NCBI GenBank assembly: GCA_964059195.1
Contig: CAXKWD010000004.1
Span: 118,189,938-118,253,937 of the forward strand
Direction of reading: 5' to 3'
From: Ectobius pallidus
Taxonomy: Eukaryota > Arthropoda > Insecta > Blattodea > Ectobiidae
DNA length: 64,000 bases
Shown piece after piece: positions 22,274 to 33,282 of the stretch. Both the position numbers and the translations under genes were made by a program. Within the stretch, counting starts at the first letter, position 1. Each line of letters opens with the position of its first letter. Below the pieces are notes generated by a model. The model was not told the origin of the DNA, ran no database searches, and was given only the letters and a program-made list of their open reading frames with translations.

Positions 22274-22382
22274 GTTTCCTTAAACATCGCTTATTAAAAA
22301 AACAGCAAAAACATAACAAAATCTTCGGAGATGTATGGTTATTTTTTGGCTGTAGATATCAGGAGAGGGACTACATATACAG
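22274..22382 (+). CDS. MTRR: Methionine synthase reductase, NADPH-domain exon
   Basis: A 109-bp exon too short to show as a long open frame. After the two bases that finish Gly it reads F-L-K-H-R, and later D-V-W-L-F-F-G-C-R-Y-Q-E-R-D-Y-I-Y, the F-F-G-C-R block that contacts the NADPH ribose and nicotinamide side in MTRR and other diflavin reductases. The acceptor is TTGACAG and the donor GTTTGT; the exon ends with AG of an Arg codon completed by G at the start of the next exon. The middle K-K-Q-Q-K stretch is a surface loop that varies in the family. Confidence 0.92.
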
Positions 22383-22779
22383 GTTTGTATTTGTTTGAGT
22401 ACCTAGTATAGCATAATTGTCTTAGTAATTCTCACCATTTTATTTACTCACATAATCATAATAAATCATTTAATTATAGAGCTAGGATTATCCAGATTAA
22501 AAACATTAGTTAACTTAGCAACCAATTTGTCAAATTACTTTATGATCTAGGGCAGTGGTTCCCAACCTTTTTCAGCTGGCGACCCACCTTTCCTTATCGG
22601 AATACCTCCACAGTCCATTGGTCCAAGGTGGAGTAAAAAACCTTATTTGTATCGTACCCCTTCCTTATGTATATATAATTGCCATAAAATATTGCAAATA
22701 TATATAAGCTTATTAATTAATTAATTTAATTTTTTGGCCTTCATAGGACCACTTTAGTCAGATTTCTGGTTGAGGTTTT

Positions 22780-24049
22780 TCTTCTTTTTGTCAGCCCAGT
22801 ACTTCTTCATCCTTTCTGACCGCAATTTTCTTTCTGCTTCTGGAACTACTATTCCTATTCTCTGTTTGTTGATTTTCATCTGTAGTGTAGTGTGTTTGTC
22901 TTTCAATATCTTGAGTGTGTCTGTCTTGTTCTGTAATCCATCTTATATTTTTCTTACTCTTACTCTTCCATAATTTTTCTATTATTTTTCTGCTAATTCT
23001 ATTTTCTGGTGTCCGTAAAATATGTCCCAAAAATGATATTCGTTTTTTTTTTTTTCATTGTACTTGTCACTGGTTCTATTTCTTTATATACTGTTTCATT
23101 AGAAGCTAGTTTCCAGACTCCATTTACTTGGTAATTTTTGTTTAAACAGGTTCTTACTATTCTCCTTTCTACCTTGAGTACTCTATCTATTACAACTGTG
23201 TTAGTTGTTTTGAATAGTGTTTCACATGCATACGTGATTTGCGGTTGAGTCACTGTTTTATAATGTTTCAATTTGGCTGCTATTTGAGAGGCATTTTTTA
23301 TTGTATGTATTCTTGGTAACATGCTGTGCTCTAACCAGTTTATCTATTCTATTTTGCCATGCTGGTTTCTCATTCATGTTGTAAGTGATTATTTCACCTA
23401 AATATTTAAATTTTTCTACAATTTTTATTTCTTGGCCTCCCACCTCAATTTTGTTTGCTAGCGGCATTTGAGTTAGCATTATTTCTGTTTTTTCAAATGA
23501 AATTTTTAAGCCAATATTTTGGGCTATTTCTTGCAGAGATTTAATTTGTCGTTTTGCTTCCTGTATATCATTGGCCAGAAATGCTAGATCATCGGCAAAT
23601 CCTAAACAATTTAACTGTATATTGTCCTTTTGGGTTCCAATTTTTATATTTTTCGGATTGTTTCTGTACCATTCCCTCATAACGTACTCCAATGCACAGT
23701 TAAAAAGAAGAGGGGACAGACCGTCGCCCTGTCTCAGACCAGTTGTTACCAAGAAAGGTTCAGAAAGTTCTCCTCTGAACTTTATTTTAGAAATTGTATT
23801 AGTTAGAGTAAGTTCCACCAATTTGATTAGCTTTGGGTGAAGACCGAAATGTCTTAAAATTTTTATTAATGATGATCTATGGATGGAGTCATATGCTTTC
23901 TTGAAATCTATAAATGTTATTGACAGAGGCTTGTTACGTTTTTTGTAAAATGCCATGACTAATTTCAAAGTTATTATTTGTTCAGTGCAACTTCTCCAAG
24001 GTCTGAAGCCTCCCTGGTACTCACCTAACTCTTGATATAAGCTTATATA

Positions 24050-24082
<33 letters not shown>

Positions 24083-24083
24083 G
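22780..24083 (-). mobile_element. LINE reverse transcriptase fragment inside the hAT
   Basis: Minus-strand RT with the blocks in order: G-G-F-R-P-W-R-S-C-T-E-Q, F-I-D-F-K-K-A-Y-D-S (domain A, first Asp), G-L-R-Q-G-D-G-L-S-P-L-L-F-N (B), G-F-A-D-D-L-A-F-L-A (C, catalytic Asp pair), then K-T-E-I-M and F-K-Y-L-G-E. C-terminal tail near 22860-23030 reads G-H-I-L-R-T-P. Frameshifts near 23290 and near 23040 (a T run) kill it. The 5' end stops at an AT microsatellite (24040-24083). Non-LTR, clade not fixed; RTE-like or a related group. Confidence 0.88.
24040..24083. repeat. AT dinucleotide microsatellite
   Basis: About 19 AT units with one interruption (ACAT), at the 5' boundary of the LINE. Confidence 0.9.
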
Positions 24084-24649
24084 CTTTTTTGAAGATACAG
24101 ATTGATTATTGATAAACAATTTGTGTTCTGATTTGAAAATAGTTGACAAAATATAAGCACTTTGTAGCAAAACATTTATTTAACAATAGATATATGTTTG
24201 CAATATATGCAACAAGTGGTTTCATACTCACTAACAAGTGTTCCTAGGTGAAATTAAAAACTACAATTATAAAAGTAAACAAAGGCCATTTTAATTTTTC
24301 AGGGAAAATTGCTGTTTTTAAGTAAGAATACTATATTAATGAGATTTTTGGGACTGTTTCGATTGAGAGTGTGCACCACCTGTGTAACTGTGTGAGTCAT
24401 CTGGGGGGGGGATGTAGTGGTTCTGTTGTCTGCCCCAGATGCCAAAAATCAAGAAAGAAGGAAAAATAACAATCAAAACACAATTTAATTTGTTTCGGTT
24501 TTTCTTATCTTTTCTGATGGTTTATTCAATGGTTTCTGATAGTTTTAGGATCGAGTCGCAACCCACCTGTAACCCATCCGCGGCCCACTAGTGGGTTGCG
24601 ACCCACCGGTTGGGAACCGCTGATCTAGGGCATACCTGAGCAACTGAGG

Positions 24650-24990
24650 GTAAACGTTTCAGTCCCCCATCTACTAATGATGTAATGAAACACGCCCTTC
24701 ATGTTGATTGTCAAACTGCTTCGCCCTTGCACATATTTGTGTGTTACTAAATCGTAAAAAAAAGATCATCCTCCTTTAGTAATTGATTTTATATGAAGTT
24801 AAGTAGTTTATTTACTTCTCTGTGATGACATTTGCAAGCGTTTGGATCTCGCTAATTCTTCAATGGCAGGGAATAAAGATGTTGTATACAGTCAAAGTAA
24901 CAAACCTAAATGCTTGTCAGTTAATGTAGACCGTACATCACTTTTTATGAAACTCATTTTAGAAAATGTTGGTTCACATAAGTAGGCTAT
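24650..24990 (-). pseudogene. hAT transposase C-terminal remnant
   Basis: On the minus strand from about 24990: Y-L-C-E-P-T-F-S-K-M-S-F-I-K-S, then S-T-L-T-D-K-H-L. That is the form of the hAT C-terminal dimerisation region in GTF2IRD2/ZBED-type transposases. The frame stops soon after. No ends were found. Confidence 0.6.
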
Positions 24991-25080
24991 GCCATGTCAA
25001 AAATTACACATATCTCCGACAGATAGTTGGTTATCCCATTTTTTCAAATCTATTATAATAAGGGAATAGAGGAAGTGTTT

Positions 25081-25087
25081 GTATGTT

Positions 25088-25131
<44 letters not shown>

Positions 25132-25140
25132 AGTTTGTCT
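25081..25140. repeat. TCTG microsatellite
   Basis: About 12 GTCT units in an otherwise AT-rich part of the intron. A second short GTCTGTCT run is at 25865-25900. Confidence 0.9.
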
Positions 25141-26077
25141 GTTTTGTCTGCATGCAGAGATCTGAAATTGTAAATGTAGATGGACTGAAGGGTGGTCGAA
25201 TGCACCTTGAAGCTAGATTTTTAATTTTCGTTTTCGTTGTAAGTTATAAGTGAAAAACTTGCAGAAAACGTTAATCTTTTTTGCTATTGAAGCATCAGTT
25301 TTCGGTAATACATTTCAATTGTCAAATCAATTGCAGGTGACTGCTATTTTTGTAGCAATTTGAAAATAAGAGCAGCGCAATTTTTACAACATAACGCATA
25401 AAATTAACATTCGTTTCAATTTTGTAAGCCCACCCTGGCCGATTCATTTGTTTATAATGTCAGGGCCCTTAGAGATCTGAAATTTTCATCATAGACGGAA
25501 GAGAGGTACTGAATATAGGCCTATAGGCCTAAAAGATCAATTTCGACGGAACTCACCATGAAGGGGTTTTCTGGGCCATAAAACTCGAATTTGAGGTAGT
25601 TTTCCCAGGCAGCGCTTTCTAGTCGTGGAATGCACTCCAAAGCCGGATTTTCAGCTGTTTCATTACAATTATTAATGGTTTAGTTTATGAATGATTTGCA
25701 TGTAAGTGTTAATAAATGTAATATTTCATTGTTATTAATTGTTAATTATTACTTTCTCACATATACGTAGTATAGAGAAAGTATTGTGATCGTTACAAAA
25801 AATTGAAATCGAGATAACACTGGGAAAGCATGTTTCACGATGCCCAGAAACTGAAAAAAGTGTTTTTGGAATGACGTCTGTCTGTCCATCTGTCTGTCTG
25901 TGTGTGGACAAGCACAGCAGGTATTTACTTAATTTTTTGAATTAAGGACTTTTTCGGAATTTTATTGAACCACCCAGAATTTTAGATTTACAACTGAAAT
26001 ATTAAGGGGACTTTTCATGAAAGTTTTTGAGAAATTTTGATTCCCTATAAATTGACTCTAACGATTTTAATAAAAAT
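25141..26077. other. No recognised gene; degenerate repeat-like sequence
   Basis: Intronic. ACTTTCTC and GAGAAAGT lie inverted about 25755-25790. No protein motif seen. Confidence 0.45.
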
Positions 26078-26175
26078 TTAAAATTGCAAACTATTATCTA
26101 TGACTAACAAAACGGCTACCGGTATATCTGTTTTCCTGCAAAAATGACTTAGAGGATAGTATAGGAGAAAAATTC

Positions 26176-26249
26176 CCCCGACACTGGGACTTGAACCCAG
26201 GACCTTTGGCTATTCGCGCCAATGCTCTACCAACTGACCTAAGCCGGAG
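26176..26249 (-). tRNA. tRNA-like unit (anticodon-position GAA), element-borne
   Basis: Mirror copy of the unit at 26563-26636. Same cloverleaf potential and internal promoter boxes. It is part of a mobile palindrome, so not a normal tRNA gene. Confidence 0.45.
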
Positions 26250-26562
26250 TTCAATTCACAGCGCCGGCTGGAACCTCTCTCCTATGACTGATTGCCCTAA
26301 TGGTCTACCTCACAGACAGACAAGTTATGTCATATGCAGTACTGTGAGGCACACTAATTAGTGATTTTTGTGACCGGGCTCCCACTGTTATTGTACAGTT
26401 GACATTCAAGATAGATATATAAGCTTTCATGAACCACAGATTATTGTCTCTGTTGGACATTATATGAGAATATAACATATGACATAACTTGTCTGTCTGT
26501 GAGGTAGACCATTAGGGCAATCAGTCATAGGAGAGAGGTTCCATCCGGCACTGTGAATTGAA

Positions 26563-26636
26563 CTCCGGCTTAGGTCAGTTGGTAGAGCATTGGCGCGAAT
26601 AGCCAAAGGTCCTGGGTTCAAGTCCCAGTGTCGGGG
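26563..26636 (+). tRNA. tRNA-like unit (anticodon-position GAA), element-borne
   Basis: The 7-bp acceptor stem CTCCGGC/GTCGGGG pairs (with GU pairs). D arm GGTC...GAGC has one mismatch, anticodon stem TTGGC/GCCAA is perfect, T arm CTGGG-TTCAAGT-CCCAG is perfect. The 7-base anticodon loop GCGAATA would give GAA, but position 33 is C rather than the universal T, and there is one extra base before the D arm. These departures say it is tRNA-derived, not a working tRNA-Phe. Confidence 0.5.
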
Positions 26637-27215
26637 GAATTTTTCTCCTATACTATTCTCATATAATGTCCAACAGAGACAATAATCTGTGGTTCATGAA
26701 AGCTTATGACTTAGAGGGTACTTGACTCGTATCCATTTTCAATTTTTCTAGGCTATCTCCATTACATTGGGCGATACATGGAAACTTAGCACAGTCAAGT
26801 TGTAGAGAAATTTAAAAAGAACATTTTTTGTTAAACACATTTCTTTATAAAATTAATAGGTATCAAGATAAAAACGAAATAACATGACTTAAATGCAAAT
26901 TTCAGAACAAACATTTTGATTAAAATATGAAAATTCTTTTGTTGCCCATAGTAAGAAGAATAGGGTATAATCTAATTTTTGTTGTGAAATGTAGTCAGTT
27001 TATCACAGTCTAATGAACACACACCAAAATCAATTAGAGCGAGGTGGTATAGGGTAATAGGGAAGAGGTCCTGGGTTCAAATAAAATTTCGTGGCCACCC
27101 AAATTTACCAGTAGGCTCTTGTAATAACTCATTCGTGCAGCATTTGCTTTTATTGTTCGGCTATATCTCAATGTATCCTGCATTTTGGCCTTCAAGATTG
27201 AGACCATGCACACCC

Positions 27216-27430
27216 CAAGTTGTTGTTATTGTTATTGTTATTATTATTATTATTATTATTATTTCACAATAAAAGCATTAAACCTGATGCTTTCCATTAT
27301 AGATACTTTCAGTTTTATGAAAATGTAATAAATAAAATTTAATTGTCTCTATATAATTTTCTTTTTTTCTGTGCTAGCCTTTAATACGTGTATGCAAGAA
27401 TATTTGTGCAACATATTTTTGCACCATTTA
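27216..27430 (-). mobile_element. Internally deleted I-like LINE derivative, copy 2
   Basis: As at 16885-17120: a TTA-type tail (27220-27260), the shared 3' block (GATGCTTTCC, TAGATACTT, AATTTAATTGTCTCT), then directly the TTTTTCTGTGCTAGCCTTTA block of the 5' side. The junction is close to that in copy 1. Confidence 0.7.
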
Positions 27431-27873
27431 TTTAATTAATTATCGTGGGCAAAGCTGCATTTAAGTAATTATCGTGAGCGAAGCTGCTGGCACCTGCTAG
27501 AGCGTCCTATAATACGGTTAATGAAATAATGTTTTCATTCTCTCTTGTAGAGCTATATTCAAGGAATCAAAATGACAACACAAGTCCGTCACAAAAACCA
27601 GGTTGCACACCCATTGGGGATGTGTTAATTCTGGCACTATTGCATCCTGCAAGAAATAGACTCTGATTATTTTATGTAATTGTGCATGTGCAACAAAATA
27701 GTTTTCCCAGTTAGCATGGAAAAGTCGTTTCCTTGATGACAAGGTGTTGTGTGCTTTTAAGCTGACTACAGCACCCATTACTCTTGGTGTAGTGAACTGC
27801 AGTAAAGACCGAACATCGAATACTGTCTCAGCCAGTGCTGCGCTGCCCTCATATCACATCGAAACTGCTTTAA
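27431..27873. other. No recognised gene
   Basis: Intronic. Open frames on both strands at 27518-27956 are short and motif-free. Confidence 0.45.
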
Positions 27874-29815
27874 GGGGAGGTTGTAAGCTGTATCCCTGCC
27901 ATGTTAAATTATTGATGTTCATGTTCCTTTTTCTCAAAGAGTATTTGATCAATTGAAACAAAATTTGGTAGACTTTTAGATCAGTATCTTTTCTTTAAAC
28001 GTTTTTCCAATACTAACATACGGCATCGAAATCATCTGGCCACATTTAACAACAAAGAATCTATCCACCTTAGAAAGGGTGAAAGCAAACTACATAAAGA
28101 AAGCAATAGGAGTTTCAAAAATGACCCGGTCAAGACTCGCATATCTCCTGGCAAAGGAAACCTTCCTCGTAGAAGATCTCAGGACAAGCATACCTCTACC
28201 CAACACCAGCGCATCAGAAAAACTGCTGGCAGCACTGACAGGAAAAAGAGATGAAGTACAACCAGAATTCTATGGCACAGGAGCCATGATAGACAGATCA
28301 TGGTCAAAGGCAAACTTCGAAATGAGACACGTCATTACAAGATTGGCAGTCCACGGGTTCCATCACCTAATGTGCAAAAACACACACTTCCATGAACCCA
28401 GTGTCGATTGTGAATGCTTACTATGTGAGAAACCGTGCGATCGGTACCATATCGAACTCTGTACAAAAAGAACAAAGACAATATGTGAATATGCAAACAT
28501 GTAAACTACCATTGTAAACTATCTTTGAAGTATGGCTATTTGGCTGCAATTTATTTATTAAACGTTTTTTTTAAAAAGAATATGTTTGTAAACAAATATT
28601 TTATAACTTTCTTTGGAAACTTTTTTTATTATTTTTTTCTCATTAAAAATGAAATAAATTTCTTACCATTGAAGATAAATGCATTAAAAACCACCGTTTC
28701 TTTATTAGTGTAGTTTTAGTAACTGGAACAAAAATCAGATCTCTACTCTTAATACTTCCCGAGAAAAAGGAACAAATCTGTACAAAAAACAAAATGAGAG
28801 AAACAGCACGTTAAAGATAAAATGTACCATAATGTGCTCCAAGTGCATATTCAGGACCAAACTTGTATGTAGGATGATACACTATGAAAGAATGTATCTC
28901 ACACTACTCTCTTCGTATTTTCCAAGCCATCTGTATTAGTTCTAAAAACTTGCCCATAGTTCAATTGCAGCTCCTTCTCAGTGAGCCTTCCTTGCTGTGT
29001 AAGTGGCTTGTTGTCTTCAAGACGTTTCCCACTGTACTGTTTTCTCAATTTTCTAAGGCTTGAGCCCATGCGTTTTTGCACATGCTAAAATTAAATGGAA
29101 ACTTTTTTTTTTAAGTATAGAAAAGAGCAAAATACCATATTATTCGAGAGGCTCCTTCATGCACCGTCATCTTCCAGGCATGCCAACCACCGTTTATTTA
29201 ACCTGGGCCCTCCCACCTCAGTTCCACAGGCATCCAGAGCCTCTCGAACCCCGGATACTCTGGGAACATTGCGTCATCTGGCCAGGATGCCACAATGGTA
29301 AGATTGAGAAAATTTCTCTCCGAACTCTATCATATAGTTAGTTCACTGCTGCGCACACTATAAGCGAGTGATACGCAAAAAAAGAAATATCTAATTTTTG
29401 AGAATATATATTTGGAATATCATTGTTTTTGTGTAAGATAATTTTTTGCATCATTCAGTCGGTAGATATGAAAGCATATGCTAAGCTGATGTCCGTGAAA
29501 AACATTTTAAACACGCAGTCATTTTCAACTGTAAATTTGTACATAGCATATTGTGCCATCTACTCAGGGAAACCTAGAACTAAAAGGAAAAGGAATTGGT
29601 CCCGTCTGACAGCCGGCAACGCATGAATGGACTTGCATTATTGTGCCCGGCACTCAGCTGGTAACGTATGCCAGTGAGTTAAAGAGATTTTCTGTGCCAT
29701 TATGACCCTTATGACACAAAACGACTATGTAACATGTAAATTATACTTAATTCAATGAAAATATACAATGAACCGAAAATCCACATTTTTTAGCAAATAT
29801 GCTTACAACCTCCCC
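27874..29815. mobile_element. TTAA-flanked TIR element with a nested LINE tail
   Basis: TIRs GGGGAGGTTGTAAGC and GCTTACAACCTCCCC are exact and each is flanked by TTAA (27870-27873, 29816-29819), the target duplication of piggyBac-type elements. The 1942-bp interior holds no transposase; it contains a LINE fragment at about 28030-28504 and an unexplained stretch at 29140-29320. The terminal G-G-G-G start is unusual for piggyBac proper. Confidence 0.75.
28005..28504 (+). mobile_element. LINE ORF2 C-terminal fragment
   Basis: The + strand encodes V-K-A-N-Y-I-K-K-A, G-V-S-K-M-T-R-S-R-L, then P-E-F-Y-G-T-G-A-M, R-H-V-I-T-R-L-A-V-H-G-F-H-H and a cysteine-rich tail C-L-L-C-E-K-P-C-D-R-Y-H. This is the post-RT region of an arthropod LINE with a C-terminal zinc-binding motif. 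No RT is present, so it is 5'-truncated and nested in the TTAA element. Confidence 0.75.
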
Positions 29816-29819
29816 TTAA

Positions 29820-30305
29820 ACTGACGTCAAGGGCAACTGTAGTGGGAGACATTACATCACCACATAGTGGCACAATGAGCCACAGTTTCGCACCCGTGAT
29901 CTAGGGTTAAAAGTTTAATAAAGATTTAAATGAAAGGATGAGATAAGGGAAAGATTTTGGACAATAACAATTCAAAAGACAGTGAAATAACAGCTGGAGT
30001 CAGATAAGCTATGAGATCAGGTGATATACAGCTCCCATCAGAAAGATTACATTTAAAAAAAAAGTTCTAGGTAGGATTAAGGTAAATGAGTTTTAGCTAG
30101 TGGAGCATGCAGACATTTTAGATACTGAAATAGATACTGGAATAGATAGAATTCTGGGAGAATTTTGGAGGGTTCTCTAAGACAGGTAGAGGCTTAGACT
30201 AATAACCGATCTGCTAAACAAAGTGAAAGAAAAGAAGGTTGTGCCAAAAAGCTAAAAGTATGATAGTTCCATTATGTAAAGTAAATGGAGATACACGTAA
30301 TCCAG
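29820..30305. other. No recognised feature
   Basis: AT-rich intron between the TTAA element and the LINE RT remnant. Confidence 0.45.
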
Positions 30306-30640
30306 AGAACTACTGAGGTATTAACCTGCCAAGCAAAATACATACAGGTCTTCTAGCACAGAGGTTACAGGATTGGACAGAAGCAGAGGGTAAATTGTTG
30401 GAGTTTCGAGTGGGCTTCAGTAATCTAAAAGTCTAGGTAAAAAAAAAGAGAAAAAACATACTTTGAACTGTGCATATTTTGAAAAGACATTTGACCTAAT
30501 TGAGAAGTGCGTTGGTTTATACATTGGGAACTAAAGGAATGAATGACAAATTTATTAATAGGATCCAAAAATTAGATGAAGGGATTAAAATGTGTGTAAG
30601 ATATGAAAAAATTAATGAGAGTATACGTGGAAAGCTAGAT
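30306..30640 (+). mobile_element. Degenerate LINE RT fragment
   Basis: Scattered + strand frames read Y-R-G-I-N-L-P near 30315, G-F-S with E-F-R-V before it near 30400, A-Y-F-E-K-T-F-D near 30470 and G-T-K-G-M-N-D-K-F-I near 30525. These are RT domains 1, 2 and A and the following helix in order, separated by stops and frameshifts. It is an old LINE copy. Confidence 0.6.
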
Positions 30641-31278
30641 GTTGCTATGTTGCTAGAGCTCATTGATGGAGCAGCGGCACAGAGAGCCAAAGATCCTGGT
30701 TTATATCCCAGCTATGGCATTGAATTTTTCAGTCTGACTCTTAACTTTCCACCTTAGCCTACACACAGTCAGTGTGAAAGAATTATCATTCCAGTGAGAT
30801 TGTATTCCATTGTATTGATCAACGATTTGGTTAAGGTAGGGTTTGAAATGGAGCCCGATGTTAAAATTGTTTGACATTTTAGAAAGAGTGGGAAAACATA
30901 CCACACTGTCTGGTAATCAGATAAAGACCATGACTTAGTCATAGGGGCAAAAACAGTGATTGATGAAATTTGGTGAATTCTGCTGAGAATGAGGTTTAAG
31001 AATCAACATTATAAAATTAAAAAATATATGTAAGCTGAAGAAGCAGGGAGAGGTGATATATGAATGAAGATATATTGGATGTGATGAAGGAATTTATTTG
31101 GGGGGTGAGAATCTCTGCTAATAGGGGATGGGAGGCACAGGGGGAAAAATGATAGCAGTGGGTAATCAGCCATCAGAGCTGTTAGAATATGTATGTATAA
31201 AATACCAGATGTAATAGTTTCAGTTAAATGGCTAGTGAATTTGCGAGGTAGTGGTGGAATTAAAAATTCTGTATAGGG
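30641..31278. other. No recognised gene
   Basis: Intronic, AT-rich, no structure I can name. Confidence 0.45.
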
Positions 31279-31403
31279 CAGTCCTGGATTTGTCAATAGG
31301 CCGTATAGGCCGCATCCTAGGGGCGGCAGATTTCAGACAGTGCTCGCTTTGGTAAGCTGTTAAGTTTGTGCACGATTGTGAACGTTAATCAGGTCACATG
31401 TAG

Positions 31404-31690
31404 ATAAATAGTTTTCTATCTATTAAAATATGTTAAATCTCATTTTGTAAGACCCAATACTCATTCCTATCCTATGTTAGTTAGGTATGTTTATGTTACT
31501 GTACGGCCGGTGAGGGTGGCAGCGAGTCGCGGGCAGGCGATGTAACAACCATCCCCACTACCCGCCCGTACGAGCGTATGCACCAAGCCACACGAGCAGT
31601 AACATAACATACCTAATTAACGTAGGATAGGAATGAATATTGGGCCTTACAAAATGAGATTTAACATATTTTAATAGATAGAAGATAGGA
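31404..31690. mobile_element. Foldback MITE inside the hAT, ~100-bp arms
   Basis: Arms about 31404-31503 and 31590-31690 are inverted repeats (AACATATTTTAATAGATAGA on the right mirrored on the left) with few mismatches. The 85-bp loop is GC-rich (GGCAGCGAGTCGCGGGCAGG). Confidence 0.8.
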
Positions 31691-31707
31691 GAAACCTATC
31701 CCGTGAA

Positions 31708-32610
31708 ATGAAGCAAAAGGAATTCGCCTCAAATTGGAAAAACTTGAAACTGCATTTAGTCGTGTTTTGGAACGCTATTTTGGAAAGGCTAAATAAAGTG
31801 AGTACTCAGATCCAGAGCTTATCTGTAGATGTACTGACGGTATCTGATCTTTATGGATCTTTTCGAGTTTATAATAGCAGAGCGAGAAAACTTTTATGTC
31901 GAAGAAAAGGCAATTGAAATGAGTGCTCTTAAGCAATATCAGGGTGACCTTAAGAGACACCCTAAGGGAAAAAGATTTACAGACAAACCATCAAATGAGG
32001 AAATTGAAACAACATCCAGAGATTCTTTCAGAGTAAACACCTTTTTGGTCATTCTGGATAAACTGAAAGCTGAATTAGAGAGAAGGCATAATGCATATGT
32101 AAACTTCAAAGAAAAATTTTCAGTTTTGACAACAATGGATGAACTTTCAACATCAACTCATAGAGTCACAGAAAAAGCTCAGTCTCTCATGCAATATTAT
32201 TCCAATGATTTAGAGAACGATTTGGTTCAAGAATGTATACATTTTCCCTGTATACATTTTCCCAGTCACGTTTCCTCGTAGGCTAATAATACTGCAGAGA
32301 AACCTGAATCAACATTACTCAATCTCTCTATGTTTTTGAGGAACCAATCTCTGTACATTTACCCAAACTTGGATATAGCTCTCCGCATCGCACTTTGCAC
32401 TCCACATCGCACTTTGCACTCCAGCCACAAATTTTTCCGGAGAAAGGCGTTTTTCTTGTTTAAAACATGTAAAGAATTATCAAAGGTCTTCGTTGTATCA
32501 AGAAAACTAAACTCTTTGTCTCTTCTATGCATAGAGGCAGAGATAAAGAACTCCAACTATATGACGATATTATAGATGATTTTGCCAATAAAAAATCCTG
32601 TAAGAAATTG
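31708..32610 (+). pseudogene. ZMYM1-type hAT transposase, C-terminal half
   Basis: Three pieces in order. 31708-31850 has W-N-A-I-L-E-R-L-N-K. 31853-32281 has R-V-N-T-F-L-V-I-L-D-K-L and E-R-R-H-N-A-Y. 32330-32610 has I-Y-P-N-L-D-I-A-L-R-I and L-N-S-L-S-L-L-C-I-E-A-E, the dimerisation region. Piece 2 is shifted by one frame from piece 1, and the R-S-F-S-K-L block expected between the last two motifs is disrupted. The N-terminal TTF/BED-type finger is missing. Confidence 0.7.
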
Positions 32611-32949
32611 TAATTCTTGTTTTTACTTTTACTTTATGACTAATTAATTCTTTTATTTCACGTTTCATTACCTATGTAACCTATATTTAAATACTTATTG
32701 CCTTTATTAACCTACTGAAAGCCTACAAATGAGTGATTGTGATAGGTGGGAACTTCTAGGAAGGAGGAAGGGACGGCACAAATAAAGTGGCCTACACTTA
32801 TAAAAAGTATAAATCCGGCACTGGTAGAGGGTGGAAGTTGAATAAAAAATGCTATGTAGGGTGGAAGTTCGGGGTGTAACAAAGGGTTGGCTGTAAGTCA
32901 AGTACACCCTTAGACAAAAACAGAAAAGTGAACGGGCTCTAGATTATAA

Positions 32950-33140
32950 TATAACAATGTAGGCTTTCATGGCCGGCTGTATCATTCATACTCTGTTTTT
33001 CCGGGCTTGTAGAACTCAGAACTGTGCCGGAGTAGGACGAACCCTCCTGAAGATGCCGGACGCAGTTTTCGGCGAAACGTCGGGTAGGCACAACCCCACT
33101 GGACCACAGCCTACAAGCCCGGAAAACAGAGTATGAATGA
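32950..33140. mobile_element. Small foldback with hammerhead-like core, 12-bp TSD
   Basis: The 12-bp duplication TCTAGATTATAA is exact at 32938-32949 and 33141-33152. Inside, ATCATTCATACTCTG and CAGAGTATGAATGA head ~30-bp inverted arms (one indel). The centre holds CTGAAGA (33047-33053), stem GCCG/CGGC (33055-33058 and 33070-33073) and GAAAC-GTC (33074-33081), the arrangement of a hammerhead ribozyme core. It ends about 140 bp before the MTRR exon at 33283. Confidence 0.85.
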
Positions 33141-33282
33141 TCTAGATTATAAGTTGATAGTTACCAAAGATCCATACTAATATTATAAATATAATTTTTT
33201 ATACTACTGCTGCATATTTGCCTCATAAAATCTTACTGAATCATTGAAAATATTTAAGAATGCATTATTCCTTTTCTTTTAG

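Larger units (their letters stand above)
22553..24622. mobile_element. hAT-like non-autonomous element split by a LINE
   Basis: TIRs CAGTGGTTCCCAACC and GGTTGGGAACCGCTG bound 2070 bp with an exact 8-bp duplication ATCTAGGG at 22545-22552 and 24623-24630. The outer ~220 bp on each side belong to the hAT-like element; the inside is the LINE copy at 22780-24083. No transposase of its own was seen, so it was moved in trans. Confidence 0.88.
26156..26705. mobile_element. Palindromic element carrying two inverted tRNA-like units, 12-bp TSD
   Basis: A 550-bp insertion with the 12-bp duplication ATGACTTAGAGG at 26144-26155 and 26706-26717; the uninterrupted copy at 15160 confirms the empty site. About 26158-26335 is the reverse complement of 26485-26660. 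Each arm holds one tRNA-like sequence. The last ~50 bp (26655-26705) are the reverse complement of the block at 26429-26480, so the right half is itself terminally inverted. No protein is encoded. Confidence 0.88.
26078..27110. repeat. Dispersed repeat, copy 2, interrupted
   Basis: Second copy of the repeat at 15100-15600. It runs 26078-26155, is broken by the 26156-26705 palindromic insertion, and resumes to about 27110, where the tRNA-like stretch (GGAAGAGGTCCTGGGTTCAA near 27061) recurs. Confidence 0.75.
31279..32821 (+). mobile_element. hAT element, ZMYM1-like transposase
   Basis: Ends CAGTCCTGGATTT and AAATCCGGCACTG are imperfect inverted repeats. Flanks GTATAGGG (31271-31278) and GTAGAGGG (32822-32829) form an 8-bp duplication with one difference. 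The + strand holds the C-terminal half of a hAT transposase. A separate foldback sits inside at 31404-31690. Confidence 0.78.

Noticed and set aside
22770..23109. Open frames on the + strand opposite the LINE
   Set aside because: They are the antisense of RT-tail sequence read on the minus strand.
25081..25140. Regular TCTG repeats as a possible CRISPR-like array
   Set aside because: A simple tetranucleotide microsatellite without spacers; context is animal DNA.
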